Part shown: positions 10,668-21,084 of the stretch, one piece after another
Layout of the letters: each line of letters opens with the position of its first letter
How positions within the stretch are numbered: the stretch's first letter is position 1
Assembly (NCBI RefSeq): GCF_023053635.1
Contig: NC_086182.1
Coordinates: 34,948,001-35,012,000 of the forward strand
DNA: 64,000 bases
Direction: 5' to 3'
From: Elgaria multicarinata webbii
Lineage: Eukaryota; Chordata; Lepidosauria; Squamata; Anguidae
Notes under the pieces: model-generated
Seen by the model: only the letters and a program-made list of their open reading frames with translations
Told to the model about the DNA's origin: nothing
The model's database searches: none
Position numbers and translations under genes: made by a program

Positions 10668-12841
10668 AAATTATTAATGGACCTTGGCTAATTCTGTATT
10701 TGATATTGTATTCCTTTTATTGAAAATTATCTTCTTGTTGGTGTATTGCATTTTCTGTTTTCTCAAACAATACATTTATTCTAAAATGAATATTGCAGAG
10801 CTGGAAAAGATGCCAGAAAGGACAACCGATATGATCAAGCGGCTGGAGAAACTCCACTATGAGGAAAGATAACAAAGATTACATAATGTTGTTTCAGCCC
10901 AGGAAAATGCAGCATCACTGCAATAGAATAATCTTTGAAAGAAAGCATCTGGGCTGCTCATTCATTGTCACAAACTGATAATCTGGAACGACCTTTATTG
11001 CCTACATGCTGGTTTATTGCCCATGTCCATGATATTTCCAGAATATAGATACCTAAAGCCAACTTTGGATGCTCCTGCTGAGGTACAACACTCAAGGAAT
11101 TGCAAAGATCTTGATAATGCTAATGAAATTTCTTGGTATGGGTGGTCCATGCACCCCTGATTTACCACTGCTTCACTTAAAGCAATTTTTCAAGCCAAAT
11201 TTCGGAGGTTCCTGCTCAGCTAAAAATTCCACAAAATTTCAAAGGAAGCCTTTAAAAAAGAAAGAAAAGGTTATAGACTCCAACACACCTACAAAATTTT
11301 GATGAAATCCTCAGTGACACTGTTCTATTTGCAAACGATTCAATATCCTTACTGCTGCAGCTAAGCATAGCTACATTGGCTCAAGTGAATGGTGGTATGT
11401 GGATTTATATCCATCCGTTCGAAGTCCCTTTGTTCAATCTTGCCTCCTGCTGATTCCTTGGGATGATAAACTCATCCAATTATTAGCATTAAAAAAAAAA
11501 AAAGCTGGGCACGACTATAATATGACATGATTTTATAAACTGTCTCCTTTATTTCCACCTGAAATAGTTCCATATTGCTGGATTTTTATTTTCCTTTTAG
11601 GGCGTGTAACAGTAGCTGGAGCAACCAAGAGCCAAGCAAAACTACAAAGAGTCTTATTGCAAAGCTTTGCATTTTACTAACAAAGCAGTTCATGAACCCC
11701 CCTCCCCTATATAAATGGTCCAGCAAAAGGGGGGTTCCCCCTCCCTTCCTTCCTTAAAATCAATCAGATGTTATTATTCCGCCTAAGCCCAATCTTATTG
11801 TCTACTTCTTCCCTTCTGAGGCTGATTTTATGCCAGGTAGAAAATTAAGTTTCCTTTACTTTTCTTCCCCCACACAATTCCCTGGCATCTCGTCGTCATT
11901 TGTTCGGTGTGGGAAACCCACTTCCTGTCTCAAGAAACAAGTGTATGGCAAGTCCTTTTCTGGATGCATAATAGGGTCTCTCTCTCTCTCCCCGTCTCTT
12001 TTTTTATTTGATACAAAAAATCATTCCACACTTAACACATCAATGAATCCACTTAAGCTCTACTGCATCTGAATTAAAAGGGGAATTGTGTGATCAAAGA
12101 GTGTGAAAGAACCACACATGGAGTTCTTCAGACACTCTACTTTTGTTACATTTGATACATAACAAACCCGATAAATATATGCTTATCCCATGAGCCAGTT
12201 TTCATTATCTCTGACGCTTCTGTTTAGGAGCATTTCCTGAAATGGGTTTCCATCTACTCCCTATGTTTTACATTCTAACTTTTACATTTCCCCCCCTGTA
12301 AAGCAAAGAGTTTTATAGGAAAAAATAAAAATAGACAGATGAAAAATAAAGGCAAGTCAACAGATAACAGCACACACACACACACACACACACACTGGAA
12401 ACAATAATTTGTCTGATTGGGTTTTCCATGAAGCTTTTCAACTAGGAAAGGACATTGTCCCTCTGGATGTCTTACATATACATAAGTATCCTGGGACTGG
12501 GAAAAGAAAAAGAACTGAAACATTTTGTGTGGGTGTGGGTGTGAAACTTACAATAATTAGGTGCAATCTTAGGCCTATTCATGGATGTGAACAGTTGGAC
12601 AAAACTTTGAATAGTGCCATTGATGCCACATCCAATCATTGGATTGCATTGGTATAGCTCTCGTGAAACCGATGGTGCATATCCTGCATTTACATTAGGA
12701 CAACCGAGATGAAATTTTGAATTCATTAAACTTACTAGAAACGTGTTGCATTGATTGTAGTGCAAATGGATCTGGATTTAATTGAGAATGGTGGCTTTTA
12801 AAGTGCCGAGCAATACTTAATATGTTGCAGAATAATCCTTA
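10668..12841. other. Unassigned DNA
   Basis: About 2.2 kb with no recognised repeat apart from short homopolymers and a CA run (listed separately). The plus-strand frames at 10684-10872 and 11069-11302 are not recognised. The first contains an amphipathic-looking stretch but has no start context or neighbours to support it. Confidence 0.4.
12371..12395. repeat. (CA)n microsatellite
   Basis: A pure CA dinucleotide run of about 12 units. Confidence 0.95.
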
Positions 12842-12910
12842 GCACGTTTACTCCAGGTATGTCCCATCAAGTTAAGTGGGACTTACTCTGAAATAAGGGT
12901 ACAATCTAGC
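12842..12910. repeat. Short dispersed motif, diverged copy
   Basis: TTTACTCCAGGTATGTCCCA ... AAGTGGGACTTACTCTGAAA resembles the stretch at 938-1001. It is a weak relic. Confidence 0.4.
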
Positions 12911-13012
12911 ATACATCTAGCCTATTTATGCCCTTTTGATTTGGGGGGAGGGGAGTTAAGCATATGCCCAACTTCCACAAATTAAGATTGGTGAGGCTTC
13001 TAGGCTTGCTTC

Positions 13013-13016
<4 letters not shown>

Positions 13017-13048
<32 letters not shown>
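13017..13048. repeat. (AT)n microsatellite
   Basis: A pure AT dinucleotide run of about 15 units, self-complementary and hairpin-prone. Confidence 0.95.
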
Positions 13049-13050
<2 letters not shown>

Positions 13051-13140
13051 CAACACCCAAGTGGTTGTGGTAGTCTCAAACACTCACCAATAGCATGGGA
13101 TCATACAGGTGATGAAGGGATGAACACACCTGTCTATCTC

Positions 13141-13391
13141 AAGAGCCAGAGTGGGGTAGTGCTTAGAGTGTTGGATTAGGACTTGAGAGATCAGAGTTCT
13201 AATCCCCAAGTGGCCATGATGCTCACTGAGTGACTTTGGGCCAGTCACTGACACTCAGCCTAACCTACCTCACAGGGTAGTTGTGAGGATAAAATGGAGA
13301 GGAGGAGGAGAAGGATTATGTAACTCATCTTGGGCTCCTTGGAAGTTGGGGGGGGGGGAAAGGTGGGACGTAAAAGAAACAATAAACTAAC
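13141..13391 (+). repeat. MIR-like SINE (SINE-A)
   Basis: Contains GGGTAGTGCTTAGAGTG (A-box-like), the core TGACTTTGGGCCAGTCACTG, CTCACAGGGTAGTTGTGAGG and ATAAAATGGAGAGGAGGAGG. The tail is interrupted by a G-run at 13347-13357. The B box is mutated (GAGTTCTAATCC). Confidence 0.85.
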
Positions 13392-13990
13392 TGTCACTTT
13401 CACATGTCCTAGCCATGATTCTGTTCAGTTCCTAATCTTTTTTCCTATAAAAAAACTTCTCGAAATATCTATTTCAATACAGATATTATTTCATTTGTAC
13501 ATATTTAAATGTGCATTTCTCTCTCGAAGCACATGCTTAGATACTGAGAACTGCATTGCGATGTCTAGAGAAGGGTGAAAGCCTAATCCTTAGCTAAGTT
13601 CCAATGTTCTCATTACTTTGAGAGGTGTGGATCAGGCTATCAAGTGTGATTCCACATTCAATTTCTCATTTTTCCAACAATACATTCATTCCATGCTGTT
13701 AACACATCAGCAATTTCCCTTTAAAATTACACATGAAAATTTTGAATGTATTTTCATGTATATTTCTCTTAATGTACACATTTTTGCCTGTACTTTTCCC
13801 AATATACATATTTTTTTCACTTTTTCAAGTATACACATTTCCCTTTCAAGCAATTTCCCTAAATGTAATGCATATTTGTGGACTCTTTCCCATAACATGT
13901 ATTTTGTGCACATTTTTTTCATATTGTGCACATTCTTGGATTGTCTTTTCATTCGCAAACTGCATCACAAAATTTGGAAGCATGAAAATA
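13392..13990. repeat. AT-rich DNA resembling a hAT element interior
   Basis: Contains TTTCAAGCAATTTCCCTAAA and repeated ACACATTT/CACATTTTT phrases very like the interior of the hAT element at 7450-8170. No terminal repeats or target duplication could be defined. The open frames here (up to 144 codons, Phe/Ile/Cys-rich) are composition artefacts of T-rich repeat DNA. Confidence 0.45.
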
Positions 13991-14327
13991 TCACTGTACT
14001 TGTGATATCACTGGACAAATTCCTGGAGGAGAAGGCTATCAATGGCTACTAGTGCTGATGGCTATGTACTAGGGGTGTGCACGGACCCCCCGCTCCGCCC
14101 CGCTGGCCGATCCGAAAATTTCGGATCGGCCCACTCCGCACCGCTCCGCCCATACTCCGCTCCTCTTCGCCGCGGAGCTCCGGCTCCAAATCGGAGCTCC
14201 GCAGTGGAGGGGAGTGGTGCCAGGTAAGGCCGGGAGAGGAGGGCGGGGGGGTTACCGGGCCCTGCCGCTGTCACCGCCCGTGCGGCGACGGCGGCAGAGT
14301 CTGGTAAGGGACCAAGGGGGAGGGGGG

Positions 14328-14475
14328 CCTTACCTGCCTCTGTCCGCGGTCCGTCGGCTTCTTCAATTGAGCCCGCGGTTCAACCAGGAAGTCTGGGCCG
14401 TGCGGCCTAGACTTCCTAGTTGAACCGTGGGCTCAATTGAAGAAGCCGACGGACCGCGGACAGAGGCAGGTAAGG
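14328..14475. repeat. Long near-perfect palindrome inside the hAT element
   Basis: A 148-bp inverted repeat centred near 14401. Arms run from CCTTACCTGCCTCTGTCCGC to the complementary GCGGACAGAGGCAGGTAAGG, with a 2-base centre between GGCCG and CGGCC and only scattered mismatches. It could extrude as a cruciform or template a hairpin RNA. Confidence 0.9.
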
Positions 14476-14486
14476 GAGAGGAGGGG

Positions 14487-14549
14487 GGGGTTTACCGGGC
14501 CCTGCCGCTGTCGCCGCATGGGCGACAGCGGCAGGGCCCGGTAAACCCC
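14487..14549. repeat. Perfect GC-rich hairpin inside the hAT element
   Basis: Arms of 29 bp (left arm ends GCCGCTGTCGCC, right arm begins GGCGACAGCGGC) with a GCATG loop. The arms match exactly. A diverged version of the same unit lies at about 14246-14309 in the same element, so the interior contains a duplicated hairpin module. Confidence 0.92.
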
Positions 14550-14819
14550 ACTTACCTTTCCGGCGGAGCTCCGGATCAAGGCGAAGGATCCGCCTTCACC
14601 TCGATCCTCTTCACCACGCTCCGCTGGCCCCCCAATCCTCTTCGCCTCCACCTTAAGGGGAGGCGAAGCACCCCGCTCCGCTTCTAATTCGCTGGTCCGA
14701 TTAGAAGCGGAGCACATCCCTACTATGTACTACCTCCAGTATCTGAGGCAGTATACCTATGTCCACCGGTTTCTGGGTGAGCAAGCAGGTTGGAATGGGG
14801 AAGGAGAGGAGCAATTCCA

Positions 14820-15120
14820 GGAGGCTCTGGTCAACGGGCCCCTGCTGGGGTTGGGCCCTCAGCAGGTGCCCAAACGTGCCTACCTGTGATACTAGCCCTG
14901 CAGTAGCTGCCACTGTCTACTTGCTCACCAGCTTTCTGCCCATCAAACAAGCAAGGGGTAGCGATGACGAGGAAGAGGATGAGGAGCAACCACAGACGGT
15001 GACCATGAGAGTGAGGACATTGACTCAATGAGGGGGGCCCATGGAGGGTGTCTTGCTGAAGGGCCTTGCAAAGCCGGAGCTGGCACTGCATGTGTGGAGT
15101 CCTTCTGAAGGAGCCAGTGG
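14820..15120 (+). repeat. Unclassified dispersed repeat Y
   Basis: GCCCCTGCTGGGGTTGGGCC followed by CTCAGCAGGTGCCC matches, in the opposite orientation, about 46890-46935. A 'GATGACGAGGAAGAGGATGA' to 'CATTGACTCAATGAGGGGGG' stretch resembles 46980-47060. The acidic translated run is not supported as a gene. Family unknown. Confidence 0.35.
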
Positions 15121-15815
15121 GAAGGAGTGAAGGTCCTAGAAGAACAGAGGGAGAAGCATTCACCATAAACCTGGAGGCCCATTCTATCTGCTGTGGCCAG
15201 GCACCCAGAGGGAACATGGGGCTCGCTTCTTAAAATGCCCACCAGGCCTGCAGGCACCATCCATGCTCAGATGTTTTCAGTTGCTAGATGCCGTGTTTTA
15301 CATTTACTAGCATCTGTCTTCAGATTTTCACTTCACCAAGGGGGTACAAAAGAAAAAGAAGAAAGAGAAAGCATCAACATAATATACACATGCAACACAG
15401 AGACACACTCAAGACATGTCTGGGCTTTTTTTCCCCTTTCTTTTTTTACAAGAGGTGTTTTAGTGTAGAAAAGTACTCCAGGCTGGATTCAATAAAAATG
15501 GCATCTGGATTCTTCACCTCACAACTTCCCATTCACCTCTTACCCTCCCCTCAGAACTCAGTTCTGGGAGTCTGATAGAAGTTTGCTGTTTTCACTAGGG
15601 ACTCCACAGAACTAAACCTGGGATATTCTGTGGCAACAGACTATTTTGGAAATGAAGGCGAGAGTGACTGTGAGCATAATTCAGACTTGCCAATTCTACT
15701 CATTGGAAAGCCGACCCTCTCACACCTTGGCCTCAGTGGTCTCCCCTTTGTTCTGGTCAGTTTCACCTTCATTAACAAAGTTATTTGGAATTGTGCTATT
15801 GGTTACTGGCAATAA
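15121..15815. other. Unassigned DNA
   Basis: Nothing recognised. Short plus-strand frames are not protein-like. Confidence 0.4.
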
Positions 15816-16126
15816 GGGATGTGCAATATTAGTTCAAAAGCACTGAGCCACACAGTTCAGGTATTTTACAAAGCTATTTGCCAATTCTCTTCTGATGGCT
15901 GGTTCTGCAAAAAATATATAGTTCCCTGTTGACTTCGTCGACTGCTGTGCTTTGATCTTGATGGTACCACTCTTGGACCCTAATTTTCCCCACAATATAA
16001 TTCATAATTCTGGTTGCCCCATGTGCATCGTCACTTGAGGACTGCAATATCATATGATCACTGACTTGCATGAAAGGGCCATTTAACACATGGACAGCGA
16101 TGAAATCAAACAATGCACATCCATAC
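15816..16126. repeat. Possible decayed hAT-type element
   Basis: TAAGGGATGTGCAATATT at 15816 and AAACAATGCACATCCATA near 16108-16125 form an imperfect terminal inverted repeat of hAT type. The flanking octamers do not match, so the call is tentative. Confidence 0.3.
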
Positions 16127-17727
16127 GTGAATGAGCTCTTAGTTTCTCAAGTACTCCATGACAATATGTAAAACCTTTTACCAGCCCAGCTTATAGGCAT
16201 GACAGAGGAGATCCAGTCCTCCTTAAAGTATTAAATGCTTTCATATGAAGTTCTTAGGTGAAACAGAATAATAAATATTTGCCTGAGTTACTTTCCCCCC
16301 CCCCCCTAAAGCCATAAGTGATGTAGGATAGTTTCAGCATGAGCCACCATCACAGACTTAACCCAGAATGCTGTGCTTTAAGGAGCTGTAGTCCCAGTTT
16401 GAAGTCAATCAGAAGACAACAAGCTGGAATTCACATCTTTCTCTGGTGTGGATCAGGCTGCGAGAGAGTTAAATATTTCTGCAATGTTCAATAAACCCAT
16501 CCCTCGTGAAAGTGCTTTTATAACCAGCATGTTGGCTGCCATTCTGTCTAATGGCATGGAGCCTCAGACAGGCAATGACACCAAACAAAAATCCAATCGC
16601 TTTCCTAACCGGCGATAATAATGCTTGTGACTTGCTTCAGTGTTGTTGTCGGGGGGGGGGGGGGAAGGGTTTCTTTCAGGGTGCAAAATCTTGCAGAGTG
16701 CACCGATATCAAAACACTTCTGCCTTCCACCTTGAGACACAATCAAACCGGTCTGGGCTGTAGAATGCCCTCAAAATTCCGATTTTATTCTAGACAGATG
16801 TGAACGCTGAAAAAAGTGGGGGCTACAGGAGCCATTTTGCAGTCAGGATTTGAAACATGCAGAGGACGAGGAGGTGGAGCTTTCTTCCTCTGAGACGATC
16901 ACCATGTAATATTAATACACAGAGAAAATATTTTCAGTGCATGTGTGTATTTATGAGGTCCTGAGGGAGGACAGAATTCCACAGGAGGGGCTGAACGACT
17001 TGCAAGCAGAAAGCAGACTGCTGATAGATAAAGTACATGATAGAGCCCGTGGCTGTGCTACAATTTCTGGGGAGTGGCAGCAGTATTGGTTTCAACTGTA
17101 TCTGCTAGCGTAATTGTTTCTGCCTGTTCGGGTTTTTTTAATCCACTGAAACCACTAGCCTGGGGAAATTTAAGGGGAGGGAGGAATCAAAAGGTAGGTC
17201 TGGGCTTAAACAGGAAATTAACCCTGCTATTGCAGGAATATTAAACTCAGAGTGACTCTTGGAAGGTGCACGCTAATGAACGGATGGAACCATCTCCGCC
17301 TCTTCCCGTTTTACTTCTTGCTAATCACAAAACATATTGGGAAGTCGGCTGTTCATTGCCGCTATTGTTATTCGTGGACTGAGTGCCGTTGCCCGGCATG
17401 GCGTTTTACAGAATGGCATGGACAAAAGAAGGCTAGTCTCTGCCCTGAGGAGTTTGCAATGTATTCCCCTGCCCATCTACCCACCCCATCCCATCCGGTG
17501 TGGGAGAGTACAAAGTCAAGAGATGGATTTTGTAGAAACATTTTGTGCTGAGCCTTTATAGAAGGGCTGACACAAAGCTATTCTGTTGGCTGAAGGGAGA
17601 ACTCGAACGGCACTGCCACGCCCTGCGGTGAAATAAAACTGGTGCCCAACCTCCTGGGAAGGGACCTCGCACATGAGCGGTTTTCAGTGGTCCAGGGAGG
17701 ACTTCTTCCAATAACATAAACAGCTTG
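16127..17727. other. Unassigned DNA with C- and G-runs
   Basis: About 1.6 kb with no repeat or gene that I can support. A C-run lies near 16297-16307 and a G-run at about 16651-16662. Confidence 0.4.
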
Positions 17728-17912
17728 TTGGAAATGTAGGAAGCTGCACTACACCAACCCACACCCACGGTCCATCTAGCTCAGTATTGCCTACATGGCT
17801 GGCAGAAGCTCTCCAGACTTTTAGGCAGGTGTTTTCCCTAACCCTTCCGGGGATTGAATTTAGGACCAACTGCAGACAAAGGTTGTGGTCTACCACTGAC
17901 CTACATCCCTCC
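17728..17912 (-). repeat. SINE-B, reverse copy
   Basis: Runs from the complement of the 3' end (TAGGAAGCTGCACTACACCA), through GGTCCATCTAGCTCAGTATT and GGCTGGCAGAAGCTCTCCAG, to the complement of the tRNA-like head (GGTCTACCACTGACCTACAT). Near full length. Confidence 0.85.
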
Positions 17913-17922
17913 CCAAATTAAT

Positions 17923-18045
17923 GCATAGGAAGCTGCCTTATACCAACTCAGTCAATGGGACCATGTAGCTCAATGTTTTTGACACTGACTGGCAGAGTTT
18001 CAGTCCAGGGTCTTTCCCCAACCCGACCTGGAAAAGTTGAGATTT
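17923..18045 (-). repeat. SINE-B, second reverse copy in tandem
   Basis: TAGGAAGCTGCCTTATACCA, then CCATGTAGCTCAATG, CTGACTGGCAGAG and a decayed CTTTCCCCAACCCGACCTGG. It lacks the tRNA-like head. It lies about 10 bp beyond the previous copy in the same orientation, suggesting insertion into the neighbouring SINE's flank. Confidence 0.8.
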
Positions 18046-18395
18046 TCTGCCTGTTGTGCTGTTGAGCTGAGTTCCTTCTTTGCATCTCCCCAGTACCAGA
18101 AGCAGCTGCACAACTTTAGCAAAATATGACACATTTGTGTACCTTTGCACCTGTCATGGAAATACCTTTCCTCTAAAAGATCATTTTATTTATTTATTTT
18201 TAAAATGTTACACTGATTAGAGAAAGCTCTTAATATAAGTTCTTATAAAGTAAAAGCTCTCTTGCTCCTGCCCTCCTTTGTCTATGTTATTCGATAAAGT
18301 TCACTGATGGAGTTACATAAATAAGGTGATATCACAATGTAGCCAGCTTATTTGTGCATCTACCAAGAGATTTAAAAAGGACAATTGTTCAGGAA

Positions 18396-18455
18396 TAAGG
18401 CACACACTTTGTATGCAAAAGAGCCCAGATTCATCTCCAGTGAAAAGGATGGGGT
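18396..18455 (+). repeat. SINE-B relic (head only)
   Basis: GCACACACTTTGTATGCAAA ... AGATTCATCTCCAG ... AAAAGGATGGGGTAGCA follows the SINE-B head order, diverged and truncated. Confidence 0.5.
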
Positions 18456-18465
18456 AGCATTTCAT

Positions 18466-19032
18466 GTCATTTATTACATTTCTACACCTCCCAATAGACA
18501 AAGCGTTCTGTGCAGTTGACAAAGATTAAAACATATACACACATATCCAAATATCTCACAACCTGATTAAAAACCTATGATATGCTGCCAAATGCCTTGG
18601 AGAAGAGGAAGGTCTTAATCTGGCACTGAAATTATAATAATGTTGGCTCCAGGCATGCCTCACCAGGGAGTTCATTCCAGAATTGGAGAGCCACCACGGA
18701 GGGCCCTCTCCCTTGTTGCCACCTTGGAGGAGGCACCTGGAGGAGGGCCTTAGATGATGACTATGGTATACAGGTAGGTTCAGCCGGGAGAGGCACTCCA
18801 TCAGGCATTGCAGTCCTGAGTCACGTAAGGCTTGATAGCTCAAAACCAGCACCTTAAACTGGGCTCAGAAACATACCAGCAACGAGGGCAAACGGGGCAG
18901 CATTGAAGTTATATGTACAGAGCTTCTTGTCCCTGTTATCAATGTGGCTACTGCACTAGAAGACAATGTGAACTGTCTTCTAGAGCAGCATCATGTGCAG
19001 CACATTGCAGTAATCTAATTTGGAGGTTACCT
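18466..19032 (-). mobile_element. L2-type LINE 3' end, decayed
   Basis: The complement reads TTAGATTACTGCAATGTGCT (the DYCNAL-type reverse-transcriptase stretch of this LINE group). It continues through a decayed C-terminal region (complement 'GCTCTCCAATTCTGGAATGA' at about 18675-18694, the LWNxLP position) to a tail hairpin (complement GCTTTGTCTATTGGGAGGTG) and AATAAATG. Many stops and shifts: an old copy of a different subfamily from 10165. Confidence 0.75.
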
Positions 19033-19339
19033 GTTGTTGTTGTTGTTGTTATTGAATTACTAAATATAATTAGGTAGCATGCCATGGGATTGATTGGTGA
19101 ATTAAGCATGGGGGGGGAGTTGATTGTTTACCATTTCTTTTGGATTATGAATCATAGATTTCTAAGAATGGGGGGTGATTGAGTATATGTGAAGCTGGCA
19201 TGAAAAATTCTAAATGTACAAGGTGGAACCATAAATGTATTGGCGAACAAACTTAACGTTATTAAATATACAGTAAACAGGCACATTAAAGTCTCCTCTC
19301 TTCTCATTTCCCTTTTTTTTTTTTTACATATTTGGAAGA

Positions 19340-19379
<40 letters not shown>

Positions 19380-19913
19380 CAGACTGCAGGCATTTTTAGT
19401 CTCTCTCTGTCAAACACAATTCTCTCTTGATGAATGACAAGGTACGATAATAGGGCTGTGGTTACCATAGCAACCAGACAGCCGAGCTGTGTGCCTTGAA
19501 TTTTGTCATCTGAAAATGAAACCAGAAGCTAAAGGGAGTTGGGGAAGGGGAGGGAGAGAGAGGGAGAGAGAGAGAAGAAGAAAAAGCTGAGAGAGTCGCC
19601 AACAGATTAACTCGTACAGTCCAGGGGGTGGGAGGAAGGTGAGAGAGTCGACTGGAAGAACAGAGAAAACAGGGAGGGGGGGAAGGATTTAAGGACGAGG
19701 AGGGTTAAGCAACACACACAGGCCATATAATATTAGCATGTGGCTTGGTGTCAACTCCAGTCGCCAAGGAGGCCGGCTTCGAAATCGGCCCCATTTTCAG
19801 AGGAAATGGAAAGGAAGCTCAGATAGGTGACCACAGGGCACATGCAAGGGAAGATAAACATTGTGCACTCCTTGGCTCACCTTGCCACAGGTGGGCCATG
19901 CTTTTGGGGGAAT
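19033..19913. other. Unassigned DNA with a CA array and purine tracts
   Basis: Contains a GTT run at about 19031-19049, the CA array listed separately, and GGGAGAGA-type purine DNA at about 19544-19690. No gene seen. Confidence 0.45.
19342..19377. repeat. (CA)n microsatellite
   Basis: A pure CA dinucleotide run of about 18 units, preceded by a T-run. Confidence 0.95.
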
Positions 19914-20010
19914 CTCTGAAGAGCCCTGCTGGATCGGACCAATGGCTCATCAAGTCCACCATCCTGTTTTTCCATTGTGGCCAACTAGATATCTCTGGGA
20001 GGGCTCAAAG
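19914..20010 (-). mobile_element. CR1 LINE 3' tip (subfamily A)
   Basis: GAAGAGCCCTGCTGGATCGG ... CATCCTGTTTTTCCATTGTG, the last ~95 bp of the subfamily, reverse-oriented. It happens to lie within a plus-strand open frame (19745-20113) that is therefore not a gene. Confidence 0.8.
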
Positions 20011-20333
20011 ATCAGTGGAAAAGGTAAGGGGGCACATGTCCTACTTTATAGAGGGCAGTCCACTATTTGGAGGTCGGTCAGAGGACAGTTCTCTAGTCTT
20101 CTATTTGTCCTGACCATAAAGGGCCCTGAAGATGCCCATCAAGAGGCAGCAGACGGAGCAGGCATGAAGTTCAGTGGTCACAGTCTTCCCCACTATGGTG
20201 AGATGTACCATATTTCTAACTTTTTAAAATCTATGCACTAGCATATTCAAATTTTATGCTGATCAGCGTCCTCTCTTGCTCTCTTTTGGTGATGCATTCC
20301 TTCTTTTTTTGGCAATGCATATGTGGCCACCCC
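20011..20333. other. Unclassified, possibly repetitive DNA
   Basis: GGCACATGTCCTACTTTATA ... GAGGGCAGTCCAC ... CTTCTATTTGTCCTGACC has the look of a dispersed repeat but no second copy occurs in this window. No gene. Confidence 0.3.
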
Positions 20334-20499
20334 AAGAAAAGCACAGGTTTTGCATCCCAAAAGGCCCGAGTTCAATGCCTAATATCTCCCGTTGAAGTAT
20401 CTCAGGTGGCAAAGAATGACTTTGGAGAACTGCTGCCCATCAGGATAGCAAAAACTAGGCTAAATGGGCAAATGATCTCAGGCCTGCTTCTTATGAACT
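20334..20499 (+). repeat. SINE-B relic, forward
   Basis: GCACAGGTTTTGCATCCCAA ... GAGTTCAATGCCTAATATCTCC ... GAGAACTGCTGCCCATCAGG follows the order of SINE-B. It is followed at once by SINE-A. Confidence 0.6.
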
Positions 20500-20704
20500 G
20501 CCAGTGCGCTGTGGTGGTTAGAGTGTTGGACTGGGATGCAGGAGATCCAGGTTCTCGTCCCCACTCTGCCATGAAGCTCACTAGGTGACTTTGAGCCAGT
20601 CATTGACTCTCACCCTAACCTACTTCACAGGGTTGTTCTAAGGATAAAATGGAGGAAAGAAGGATCAGGTATTTTGTTTTGGGCTCCTTGGAAAAAAGGT
20701 GGAA
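20500..20704 (+). repeat. MIR-like SINE (SINE-A)
   Basis: GTGGTGGTTAGAGTGTTGG (A box area), B-box-like GGTTCTCGTCC, core AGGTGACTTTGAGCCAGTCA, and CACAGGGTTGTTCTAAGGAT. The copy ends in a TTA microsatellite in place of the usual ATAAATAA tail. Confidence 0.9.

Positions 20705-20753
<49 letters not shown>
20705..20753. repeat. (TTA)n microsatellite
   Basis: A pure TTA array of about 16 units grown from the SINE-A tail. Confidence 0.95.
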
Positions 20754-21084
20754 GGGTCTAGGTTGCAGTTCTTTGTAGGAAGCTTGAACTGTAGAGTAGG
20801 AAGGAGAAGAGAGTTCTGCTGTTGAATAGTTGCTTCCACTCAAATATGGTATATTTGTGCCCTTTGCTTCCTTGAGAAAGCTCAGGGCTGGTTTAGATGC
20901 TCTAAAAAAAAAAAAAAAATCCACATGGAGAGTCGCCATTGATGCAGCTGTGGTGAATGTAAGCTCCGACTTGGTGTGAAAATACTCGCAGGTGTTGCGA
21001 ATAGAGACTTATGTGACGTGTTGGTCACATGAGTCTCCACAAGGAAGGGGTAGCTGTCATCATGGTTGCACTAAGTTGGGCATT
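20754..21084. other. Unassigned DNA
   Basis: Nothing recognised except an A-run at about 20904-20919. Confidence 0.4.

Larger units (their letters stand above)
14070..14722. mobile_element. GC-rich palindromic non-autonomous hAT transposon
   Basis: A complete 653-bp element. It is flanked by a perfect 8-bp target duplication, CTATGTAC, at 14062-14069 and 14723-14730. Terminal inverted repeats are TAGGGGTGTGC at the left end and GCACATCCCTA at the right end (10 of 11 complementary). The 8-bp duplication and TAGGG-type ends fit the hAT superfamily. The interior has no transposase, is far more GC- and CpG-rich than its surroundings, and is built from nested palindromes. The empty site is confirmed by the uninterrupted CR1 sequence at 21085 and 56086. 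The perfect target duplication points to a fairly recent insertion. Confidence 0.88.
13995..14785 (+). mobile_element. CR1 LINE 3' region (subfamily A) split by a hAT element
   Basis: The left part (GGACAAATTCCTGGAGGAGA ... ATGGCTACTAGTGCTGATGG) and the right part from 14731 (TACCTCCAGTATCTGAGGC) are contiguous in the intact copies at 21085 and 56086. Here they are separated by the hAT element at 14070-14722. The relic fades out after the GGTTTCTGGGTGAGCAAGCA area. Confidence 0.8.

Noticed and set aside
15816-16126. Complete hAT element
   Set aside because: The terminal repeats are imperfect and the flanking octamers do not match; kept only as a tentative repeat.
19745-20241. Plus-strand frames of 122 and 126 codons
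   Set aside because: They run through a reverse CR1 tip and unclassified repeat-like DNA in two frames; no family features.
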